This document shows, one piece after another, positions 52,793 to 59,553 of a stretch of 64,000 bases of DNA. Made by a program: the position numbers and the translations under genes. A model generated the notes under the pieces. It did no database searches. It saw nothing but the letters and a program-made list of their open reading frames with translations, and was not told the DNA's origin. Every line of letters begins with the position of its first letter. Position 1 is the first letter of the stretch. Source of the stretch: Bradyrhizobium sp. 1(2017) (lineage in GTDB: Bacteria; Pseudomonadota; Alphaproteobacteria; Rhizobiales; Xanthobacteraceae); assembly GCF_011602485.2 (NCBI RefSeq), contig NZ_CP050022.2:3554001-3618000 (forward strand), read 5' to 3'.

Positions 52793-53371
52793 ATGAGACA
52801 TCATGAAGTGACTTCAGACACGGCAGACCATACGCAATGGCTGAAGCAATATTACTTTCTGCGCGCCGCGTTTTCCCTCGCCTGGGTCATCGCAGCCTTT
52901 GCGATCGCGCCGTCCTCTGCGGTGATCGCGGCAACATTGCTCGTCGCCTATCCCGCATGGGATGCCGCGGCCAATTATCTGGACGCGCTTTGCAGCGGCG
53001 GCTTGAACCAGAACCGCACGCAGGGTTTCAACGCGCTGGTCAGCCTGGCGACCACCATCGCGGTCATCCTGGCCTTGCAGGTCAGCATGAACTGGGTGCT
53101 CGGAATCTTCGGAGCCTGGGCGATCCTGTCGGGATTGCTCCAGCTCGGCACGGCCGTGCGGCGCTGGAAGCTCTTCGGCGCGCAATGGGCCATGGTGCTC
53201 AGCGGCGGCCAGTCGGCTCTTGCGGGCGGCTTCTTCATCTTTCAGGCGTCGATGCCTGCCATCCCGTCGATCGCGAACGTCGCGGGCTATGCTGCGGTCG
53301 GCGCGCTGTACTTCCTGGTCTCGGCGGTCTGGCTGACCGTCGCAGGATGGCGGCGCGGCGCGGCCGCGTGA
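52793..53371 (+). CDS. DUF308-family membrane protein
   Basis: 192 residues from ATG 52793, with GGAGAAG upstream (the ATG at 52781 is an alternative). About six hydrophobic helices occur in paired fashion (FSLAWVIAAFAIAPSSAVIA, LLVAYPAWDAAANYLDAL and onward), matching HdeD-like DUF308 proteins, which are small acid- or stress-related membrane proteins. Its gene follows the TetR gene on the same strand, with an operator-like palindrome in front, so it is the probable target of that repressor. Confidence 0.85.
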   Translation: MRHHEVTSDTADHTQWLKQYYFLRAAFSLAWVIAAFAIAPSSAVIAATLLVAYPAWDAAANYLDALCSGGLNQNRTQGFNALVSLATTIAVILALQVSMNWVLGIFGAWAILSGLLQLGTAVRRWKLFGAQWAMVLSGGQSALAGGFFIFQASMPAIPSIANVAGYAAVGALYFLVSAVWLTVAGWRRGAAA

Positions 53372-53388
53372 AGGTTACGCAACGGGCG

Positions 53389-53847
53389 TCACGCCGGATA
53401 AGGCGTGCCGTCCTTGTGCAGGAAGCGGCCGTCGGATGCCGGGCTCATCATGTCGACGTCGGAGCAGGTGATGAGATCCTCTCGCGAGCGCGAGCCGACC
53501 TCGAGATAGACCGCCGTCACATCCGACCTGTTGATCATGTGATGGCCGTTGCCGCTGGCCTTGGGGAAGGCCGCGCAATCGCCCGCACGCAGCACGGTTT
53601 CGCCGCCGTCCTCGATCAGCGTCACTTCGCCTTCGAGGATATAGACGAACTCGTCCTCGTGCGAATGCCAGTGCCGCTGGCTCGACCAGCCGCCCGGCGG
53701 CAGGCGCATCAGATTGACGCCGAAATCCGACAGGCCTCCGGCGTCGCCGAGCCGCTTGCGAATGCGCTCGGCGCAAGGCGCGTTGAAGGGAGCGGGATAG
53801 CCGGAGCCCTTGCGGGCCGGCACTGTGGCGAGGTCGATCTTCGGCAT
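53389..53847 (-). CDS. Cupin-domain protein
   Basis: 152 residues from the ATG at 53847 (MPKIDLATVPARKGSGYPAP). The cupin motifs are clear: HWHSHEDEFVYILEGEVTLI (His, His, Glu metal ligands) and LRAGDCAAFPKASGNGHHMI (final His). This family of about 150-residue bacterial cupins is widespread and uncharacterised; a metal-dependent isomerase or dioxygenase role is possible. The gene is convergent with the DUF308 gene (17 bases between stops). The extended reading to 53994 lacks family residues. Confidence 0.87.
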   Translation of the reverse strand: MPKIDLATVPARKGSGYPAPFNAPCAERIRKRLGDAGGLSDFGVNLMRLPPGGWSSQRHWHSHEDEFVYILEGEVTLIEDGGETVLRAGDCAAFPKASGNGHHMINRSDVTAVYLEVGSRSREDLITCSDVDMMSPASDGRFLHKDGTPYPA

Positions 53848-54219
53848 GGACAATCTTCCTGCGCGGCGCAAATGGTGGACCACATCGCGGCGCGTCGCTG
53901 GACGCGGTCGACGGATCATCACGATGGACGTCGTGGATGCGATCAGGTTCTGTGGGATGATGGCATTGTGCAGGTGTTTTGCCCGACGTGTCAAACCGGT
54001 CTCTGATGGTGCGAATTGTCGGCAAGGCTCGTGTCGTTCGGCCGGTCAATCTCCCGGTCGGTAAGTCTTTGAGAATGCAGGGGCCGGCTACTGTGCATGG
54101 GGTTGTTTTTCCAATTTTGTTGGCAGCTCACAAAAGCGTGCGGCAAAAATGACGTGGTCGTGTCGGTCGCCGTCGTTCCCGTTCGTCTTCCACCCAGACT
54201 GATCTGACGGGAGACCCGA
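53848..54219. other. Intergenic region, nothing recognised
   Basis: 372 bases between the divergent cupin and MFS genes. It should hold both promoters, but no convincing sigma-70 pair, repeat or palindrome stood out. A short open stretch on the plus strand at 53810-54064 has no coding character. Confidence 0.5.
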
Positions 54220-55440
54220 ATGACCCAATCCCCCTATCGCTGGGTGATCGTCGCCGCCGGCGGCTTGCTCGGCTGCGTTGCCATCGGCGGCATGTTTTCG
54301 CTGCCGGTGTTCCTGCAGCCGATCGCGAAGGACACCGGCTGGTCGGTGACCGGCATCTCCAGCGCGATGACGATCGGCTTTCTGGCCATGGCCTTCACCA
54401 GCATGGCCTGGGGTACGCTCAGCGACAGGTTCGGGCCGCTTCCGGTGGTGCTGACGGGATCGACCGTGCTGACGCTGAGCCTGTTCGCGGCGAGCCAAGC
54501 GACCTCGCTGATCGTGTTCCAGATCGTGTTCGGCCTCCTGGTCGGGGCGGCGTGCGCGGCGATCTTCGCGCCGATGATGGCGGCCGTCACCGGCTGGTTC
54601 GAGACCCAACGCAGCCTCGCCGTTTCGCTGGTCTCGGCCGGCATGGGCATGGCGCCGATGACGATGGCGCCGTTCGCGGCCTGGCTCGTCTCCGGCCACG
54701 ACTGGCGCACCTCGATGCAGATCGTCGCGCTGGTGGTCGGCGTCATCATGATTCCGGTCTCGTTCCTGGTGCGCCGTCCGCCCGCGCTCGCGCATGCCGC
54801 GGCCGCGCCGGGGAGCGAAGGTGCTGCGCAAAGCGAGATGTCGACGGGTGAGGCGCTGCGCTCCCCGCAATTCCTGATCCTGCTCGCGACCAACTTCTTC
54901 TGCTGCGCCACCCATTCCGGCCCGATCATCCACACCGTCAGCTATGCCGTGAGCTGCGGCATTCCGCTGGTCGCGGCGGTGACGATCTACAGCATCGAGG
55001 GTTTTGCTGGCCTCGGCGGCCGCATCGCCTTCGGCTTCCTCGGCGACCGCTTCGGCGCCAAGCGCGTGCTGGTCTCGGGCCTGCTGCTCCAGGCATTCGG
55101 CGCGCTCGCCTATGTCTTCGCGCATCAGCTCGCGACGTTCTACGCGGTCGGCGCCGTGTTCGGCTTCATCTATGCCGGCACCATGCCGCTCTACGCCGTG
55201 CTCATCCGTGAGAACTTTCCGCTCAAGATGATGGGCACGGTGATCGGCGGCACGGCGATGGCCGGCAGCCTCGGGATGGCAACCGGCCCGCTCGCGGGCG
55301 GTTTGATCTACGACGCATTCTCGAGCTATGCCTGGCTCTACATCGCCTCCTGGGCGATGGGGCTCGGCGCCTTCCTTATGGCGATGACATTCCGGCCCTT
55401 CGCAAGGCCGCAAGGCGAGGCGGCCCCGGCACCGGCGTGA
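54220..55440 (+). CDS. MFS transporter (monocarboxylate/OFA-like)
   Basis: 406 residues with about 12 helices. The N-terminus SPYRWVIVAAGGLLGCVAIG resembles oxalate/formate antiporter-type and YbfB/MCT-like permeases, and motif A occurs as MAWGTLSDRFGPLPVV and RIAFGFLGDRFGAKRV in the two halves. It is expected to move a small organic anion by proton symport or exchange. The transporter is followed by a repeat element and a SnoaL-like gene in the opposite direction. No regulator is adjacent. Confidence 0.9.
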   Translation: MTQSPYRWVIVAAGGLLGCVAIGGMFSLPVFLQPIAKDTGWSVTGISSAMTIGFLAMAFTSMAWGTLSDRFGPLPVVLTGSTVLTLSLFAASQATSLIVFQIVFGLLVGAACAAIFAPMMAAVTGWFETQRSLAVSLVSAGMGMAPMTMAPFAAWLVSGHDWRTSMQIVALVVGVIMIPVSFLVRRPPALAHAAAAPGSEGAAQSEMSTGEALRSPQFLILLATNFFCCATHSGPIIHTVSYAVSCGIPLVAAVTIYSIEGFAGLGGRIAFGFLGDRFGAKRVLVSGLLLQAFGALAYVFAHQLATFYAVGAVFGFIYAGTMPLYAVLIRENFPLKMMGTVIGGTAMAGSLGMATGPLAGGLIYDAFSSYAWLYIASWAMGLGAFLMAMTFRPFARPQGEAAPAPA

Positions 55441-55450
55441 GCCCACCTCC

Positions 55451-55524
55451 CGTAGCCCGCATGAGCGCAGCGACATGCGGGATTGTACGGCGTCCCGGGT
55501 GTCGCTTCGCTCACCCGGGCTACG
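55451..55524. repeat. CGTAGCCCGCATGAGCGC-type repeat element
   Basis: Ends CGTAGCCCGCATGAGCG and CGCTCACCCGGGCTACG are inverted relatives, and inner segments GCCCGCATG / CATGCGGG and CCCGGGTGTCG / TCACCCGGG fold locally. The element is about 74 bases. The TAG stop of the minus-strand SnoaL gene is contained in its right end (CGGGCTACG). Confidence 0.68.
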
Positions 55525-55921
55525 GCAGCTGCGGCAATAACTGCGCCTCGATCGCCGTCTTGTCGATCACCGACCAGACATGACGGACTTTGTCGTCGCT
55601 GAATTCGTAAAACACATTCTCGCAGAAGGACACCCGCCTTCCATTCACGGGAAGTCCCAGGAACGTTCCTGCCGGAGCGCAATCGAACTGCAGCCGCGCG
55701 GCAAGACTGGGCGGGTCCGAGACCAGCAGCGCGATGTTGAAACGCAGGTCCGGAATTTCGCGAAAATCCTGCTCCAGCATTGCGCGATAGCCGGACAGGC
55801 CGAACGGCCGGCCGTTGTGGACGACATCGTCATGCACGAATTGGCCGAGGGCCGGCCAATCCTGCCGGTTCAGGCAGGCGATGTAGCTGCGGTAGAAATC
55901 GGCGAGATCGCCGCTGTTCAT
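55520..55921 (-). CDS. SnoaL-like/ester cyclase-type protein
   Basis: 133 residues from the ATG at 55921, with GGGAGA upstream. The segment FYRSYIACLNRQDWPALGQF followed by FVHDDVVHNGRPFGLSGYRA and GLPVNGRRVSFCENVFYEF is the pattern of SnoaL-type proteins sometimes called ester cyclase; its Asp/His pair may act in aldol or isomerisation chemistry but this is unproven. The stop codon lies in a repeat element. It is followed in the upstream direction by the MarR-GNAT gene on the same strand, 57 bases away. Confidence 0.82.
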   Translation of the reverse strand: MNSGDLADFYRSYIACLNRQDWPALGQFVHDDVVHNGRPFGLSGYRAMLEQDFREIPDLRFNIALLVSDPPSLAARLQFDCAPAGTFLGLPVNGRRVSFCENVFYEFSDDKVRHVWSVIDKTAIEAQLLPQLP

Positions 55922-55978
55922 CGTGAATCTCCCATGCTGCAAGCACAACGCAGCAGCAGGCGAATTCGTCTCGCGGCG

Positions 55979-56851
55979 TCACAGCCGTTTTTCGAAGAAC
56001 AGATCCGGGTAGGGGTCATCGTTGAAGCGCGGGATCTCGCGCCAGCCGGTGGTGCGGTAGAGCTGCCCGGCCTCGGGCAGGGCACTGTTGGTGTCGAGCC
56101 GAAGCAGCGTGATGCCGAGCCCGCGCGCAGCATCCTCGGTCGCATCCATCAGGCGGCGGCCGAGCCTTAAGCCGCGCGCGGCGGGCGCGACCCACAGCCG
56201 CTTGATCTCGGCATAGCCGTGATCGGTGCCCTTCAGCCCGACGCAGCCGATCGGCAGCGTATCCGACATCGCAACGACGAAGGTGCCGCGCGGGCGGCGC
56301 ATGTCCTTGGCATCGGGGTCGCGCGACAGCGAGACGTCGAAGCCCTGCTTGAAGCGGCGGCCGAGCTCGGCATAGTACTCGCCGAGGCAATAATGGGCCT
56401 CCGCGCTTTGCGGGTCGATCTCGTTCAGCGAGACGCGCTCGCGCGTCAGCGCGGAGGCGATCAGGTCCATCGCCGCCAGCAAGGCCTCAGCTTGCGAATG
56501 CTGTGTCAGAAAGCCCTCGGCCTGAGCGTTCGACAGCGCCTCATAAGCCGCGAATTCGCGCCGGCCCGTGCGCGTCAGCTTTGCCACGCGGCGGCGGGCG
56601 TCGTCCGCATGCGTGGTGGTCTCGACCAGTCCCTCATCCTCGAGGCTGCGGAGCAGCCGACTCATAAGCCCGGAATCGAGCCCGAGATAGTCGCGGATCT
56701 CGGCGACATCCGAACGCCCGTGCCCGATCGCGTTGAGCACCCGCGCCGCGCCGAGCGGCCGCCCGCGCCCCAGGAACGAGGTATCGAGCGCACCGACGGC
56801 AGAGGTGACGGCGCGATTGAAGCGGCGGACGCGGGAAATGGCATCGAGCAT
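55979..56851 (-). CDS. MarR-type regulator fused to GNAT acetyltransferase
   Basis: 290 residues. The N-terminal 140 residues are a MarR winged helix (LNAIGHGRSDVAEIRDYLGL, LMSRLLRSLEDEGLV, RRRVAKLTRTGRREFAAYE); the rest is a GNAT domain with LPIGCVGLKGTDHGYAEIKR and the acetyl-CoA loop VAPAARGLRLGRRLMDATED. The pairing occurs elsewhere and is annotated as a bifunctional regulator/acetyltransferase. A perfect 16-base palindrome abuts its start, so it likely represses itself. What it acetylates and senses is unknown. Confidence 0.9.
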   Translation of the reverse strand: MLDAISRVRRFNRAVTSAVGALDTSFLGRGRPLGAARVLNAIGHGRSDVAEIRDYLGLDSGLMSRLLRSLEDEGLVETTTHADDARRRVAKLTRTGRREFAAYEALSNAQAEGFLTQHSQAEALLAAMDLIASALTRERVSLNEIDPQSAEAHYCLGEYYAELGRRFKQGFDVSLSRDPDAKDMRRPRGTFVVAMSDTLPIGCVGLKGTDHGYAEIKRLWVAPAARGLRLGRRLMDATEDAARGLGITLLRLDTNSALPEAGQLYRTTGWREIPRFNDDPYPDLFFEKRL

Positions 56852-56855
56852 GATG

Positions 56856-56871
56856 TCTGACTTTAGTCAGA
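56856..56871. promoter_or_regulatory. Palindrome at MarR-GNAT start
   Basis: TCTGACT-TT-AGTCAGA is a perfect inverted repeat with 7-base arms, ending 5 bases from the ATG at 56851. Binding here would cover the ribosome-binding and start region, and the size fits a MarR dimer site. Confidence 0.6.
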
Positions 56872-56965
56872 TATCATGCGCAGGTCAATCGGAAGCGCCG
56901 GCGACACGCGTCCGAGGCAAGCGCTGCCTCAGGGACGAGATCAAGGTCGACGGACTTTGTTCGAT

Positions 56966-57115
56966 CTAGCCGCAGACAGCGCGCGGAATCATCCACATCG
57001 CAAAAGTCTGCCAGACTCCGTCCTCGCGACGCTGATAGGCGACGAAATCGGCACCTTCGCCGTGCACCAGTTCGTAGCGATGAGTCTTGATGGGTGCAGT
57101 GTTGGACCTGGTCAT
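56966..57115 (-). CDS. Small conserved-looking protein, 49 residues
   Basis: The frame runs from ATG 57115 to a TAG at 56966-56968. It encodes a compact, plausible protein starting MTRSNTAPIKTHRYELV, with GADFVAYQRREDGVWQTFAM and the end IPRAVCG. GGAGACTTTCA precedes the ATG at normal spacing. The mixed aromatic/charged content and lack of rare-codon bias argue for a real gene. No known family recognised. It sits divergent-adjacent to MarR-GNAT, 110 bases upstream of that start on the same strand. Confidence 0.6.
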   Translation of the reverse strand: MTRSNTAPIKTHRYELVHGEGADFVAYQRREDGVWQTFAMWMIPRAVCG

Positions 57116-57226
57116 TGAAAGTCTCCGTCCGGAATGGACTTTCCATGTAGCTAGTTGCGGTGCAGCATGAGGCCAATGGGAAGGATGGTCATCGCCCCTT
57201 CACGTTATGGAGAGAGCTTGCGCCGC

Positions 57227-57586
57227 TTACGGCAGGTCGAGCCCGAGTTCCTTGCGGGTCTTCCGGGGCAGCTTGCCCGCGATCAGCGCATGCGCGTGCA
57301 CGAGATAGGTCGTGAGCTCTGCGTCTGACAGGGCGCTGTTGCTGACGAGCTGCACCCATTTGGCGCGCGCCAGATAGGGCGCCGGTCTCGCCAGGCCGTG
57401 CTCGATCAGCAGGGCATAGGCCATGTTGGAGACCTTGAACATGTAGCTGCCGGAGCGCGTGGCAAAGCCACCGCCGAGCGCGAACATCTTGCCGCCGACC
57501 TTGAACACGGACGTGCCCTCCCATTGCACGACCTTTGTCGCGGCGGGGAGGCGCAGGCAGCGGGCTTCAAAGCACTTCGGCGTCAT
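57227..57586 (-). CDS. MmcQ/YjbR-family DNA-binding protein
   Basis: 119 residues from the ATG at 57586 (MTPKCFEARCLRLPAATKVV). The pattern VQWEGTSVFKVGGKMFALGG followed by KVSNMAYALLIEHGLARPAP and WVQLVSNSALSDAELTTYLV identifies the MmcQ/YjbR family, small proteins with a CyaY-like alpha/beta fold thought to bind DNA. It ends with TRKELGLDLP. The gene is alone, about 200 bases divergent from the ThDP enzyme gene. Very long open readings beyond 57586 on this strand are antisense to that gene and not real. Confidence 0.87.
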   Translation of the reverse strand: MTPKCFEARCLRLPAATKVVQWEGTSVFKVGGKMFALGGGFATRSGSYMFKVSNMAYALLIEHGLARPAPYLARAKWVQLVSNSALSDAELTTYLVHAHALIAGKLPRKTRKELGLDLP

Positions 57587-57790
57587 GGCCGGAGCGATAG
57601 CAGGTTGCGTGCGACACGCAACGTTTGCGCCAGCGTCCTTGGAGGCAGACGTTCGATTGTTTCGCCTGGCTCGCACGGCGATGGCGAAGTTGATGCCGTA
57701 TTGCGCTCTTTGTGAGTTGTGCCGGAACTGCAGGCCGCTACCATGTGCCAGCTGCTGTGGAACACGGGAGCGAACACAAGCGGAGGCGAC

Positions 57791-59446
57791 ATGAACCGGC
57801 ACGACCACAAGGTGAAGGGATCGGACCTGTTTGTCGCGGCGCTCGAGAACGAAGGCGTCGACAAAATCTTCGGCGTCCCCGGCGAGGAGAATCTCGATCT
57901 GGTCGAATCGCTCCGCACCTCCAGGATCGATCTGGTCCTGACCCGCCACGAGCAGGCCGCCGCCTTCATGGCTGCCACGCATGGACGGCTGACCGGCAAG
58001 CCCGGCGTGTGTCTGTCGACGCTTGGACCCGGCGCGCTCAATCTGTCCACTGGCGCCGCCTACGCGCATCTCGGCGCGATGCCGATGATCCTGGTCACCG
58101 GCCAGAAGCCGATCATGAGCAGCCGGCAGGCGCGCTTCCAGATCGTCGACGTGGTCGCGACCATGAAGCCGCTGACGAAGCTGTCGCGGCAGATCGTCAG
58201 CGCCTCCAGCATCCCGACCGTGGTGCGCGACGCCTTTCGCGTGGCGATGGAGGAGCGGCCGGGGCCGGTGCATCTCGAACTGCCGGAGGACATCGCCGGC
58301 GATGAGGTGCCGCCCGTTCCCGTGATCCCGGTTCATCCGATCGAAATTCCGGTCGCCCATCGTGCGGCGCTCGACCGCGCCGCGGAGATGATCTTGGCCG
58401 CGAAACGCCCCTTGGTGATGATGGGCGCTGCGACCAGCCGGCCGCGATCGACGCATGGCATCGCAAGCTTCGTGCGACGAACCGGCATTCCGTTCTTCAC
58501 CACGCAGATGGGGAAGGGCACCGTGCCCGGCGGCACCAATCTCTATATGGGGACCGCCGCGCTGTCCGAGCGCGACTACGTTCACGACGCGATCGATGCC
58601 GCGGATTTGATCGTCGCGATCGGCCACGATCCGATCGAGAAGCCGCCGTTCATCATGGGGCCGTCGGGGCCGAAGGTGATTCACGTGAGCTACACGCCGG
58701 CGAGCGTCGAGCTGGTCTATTTTCCCGACGCCGAGGTCGTCGGTGACGTCGGCCCGAGCCTGGAGCTGCTCGCGGACCGGCTCGAAGGCAAGCTGCCGCA
58801 GGCCGCGGCGCTCCTGCCGTTGCGTGAAGAGATCCTCAGCCACATCTCCGACCGGGCCACCGAGGCGCGGTGGCCACCGACGCCGCAGCGGATCGTGCAC
58901 GACATTCGCCAGGTGATCCCGGAGAACGGCATCGTCGCGCTCGACAACGGCATGTACAAGATCTGGTTCGCGCGCAACTACCGCACCCGCGTCGCCAACA
59001 CGCTGCTGCTCGACAATGCGCTCGCGACCATGGGCGCCGGCCTGCCGTCGGCGATGATGGCCGCGATGCTCTATCCGGACCGCCGCGTCCTTGCTGTCGC
59101 CGGCGACGGCGGTTTCATGATGAACAGCCAGGAGATGGAGACTGCCGTCCGCCTCAAGCTGAATCTCGTCGTGCTGGTGCTGGAAGACAACGCCTACGGC
59201 ATGATCCGCTGGAAGCAGGCCGTCGATCGTTTTGCCGACTATGGCATGACCTTTGGCAATCCGGACTTTGTCCTCTATGCGAAGGCCTATGGGGCGAAGG
59301 GAAATCGGATCGAGAGCATCGACAGCTTCGGCCCGACGCTCGATGCGGCCTTCAGGGAAGGCGGCGTGCACCTGGTCGTGATCCCGATCGACTATGCGGA
59401 GAACGTGCGGGTGCTGGTCGACGAATTGCGGGCGCGGGAGAAGTAG
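57791..59446 (+). CDS. Acetolactate synthase large-subunit-type ThDP enzyme
   Basis: 551 residues from ATG 57791 with CGGAGG upstream. The catalytic Glu is in VLTRHEQAAAFMAAT, and the ThDP/Mg motif is AGDGGFMMNSQEMETAVRLK...NAYG (quoted in two parts: GDGGFMMNSQEMETA and LEDNAYGMIRW). The central domain and IGHDPIEKPPFIM are of the POX/AHAS group. No small regulatory ilvH/ilvN-type subunit is adjacent, and the next gene is unrelated, so a catabolic AlsS-like enzyme or a dedicated decarboxylase is as likely as branched-chain biosynthesis. FAD-binding cannot be decided by eye. Confidence 0.88.
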   Translation: MNRHDHKVKGSDLFVAALENEGVDKIFGVPGEENLDLVESLRTSRIDLVLTRHEQAAAFMAATHGRLTGKPGVCLSTLGPGALNLSTGAAYAHLGAMPMILVTGQKPIMSSRQARFQIVDVVATMKPLTKLSRQIVSASSIPTVVRDAFRVAMEERPGPVHLELPEDIAGDEVPPVPVIPVHPIEIPVAHRAALDRAAEMILAAKRPLVMMGAATSRPRSTHGIASFVRRTGIPFFTTQMGKGTVPGGTNLYMGTAALSERDYVHDAIDAADLIVAIGHDPIEKPPFIMGPSGPKVIHVSYTPASVELVYFPDAEVVGDVGPSLELLADRLEGKLPQAAALLPLREEILSHISDRATEARWPPTPQRIVHDIRQVIPENGIVALDNGMYKIWFARNYRTRVANTLLLDNALATMGAGLPSAMMAAMLYPDRRVLAVAGDGGFMMNSQEMETAVRLKLNLVVLVLEDNAYGMIRWKQAVDRFADYGMTFGNPDFVLYAKAYGAKGNRIESIDSFGPTLDAAFREGGVHLVVIPIDYAENVRVLVDELRAREK

Positions 59447-59496
59447 CATCCCAGACTGTTGAACGGGCGGGCGGGTCATACCAGCCATTCCTTGAT

Positions 59497-59517
59497 ATAT
59501 ATCGTGGCACGATATAT
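59497..59517. promoter_or_regulatory. Perfect 21-base palindrome upstream of ClC gene
   Basis: ATATATCGTG-G-CACGATATAT has 10-base perfect arms around one base, ending 37 bases before the ClC start. It is by far the most symmetric site in this stretch. No regulator gene adjoins it, so the binding protein must be encoded elsewhere. Confidence 0.65.
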
Positions 59518-59553
59518 TGGCAGCGCGAACGATCCTCCCGACACGAGCAATCC

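Noticed and set aside
57587..59488. Very long antisense extension of the MmcQ/YjbR gene across the ThDP enzyme
   Set aside because: Only the first 119 codons before 57227 (from ATG 57586) show family motifs; the rest is the shadow of the sense gene.
58870..59553. N-terminal extension of the ClC gene into the ThDP gene
   Set aside because: The ClC family start is at 59554; upstream residues are arginine-rich noise in the +1 frame of the ThDP gene.
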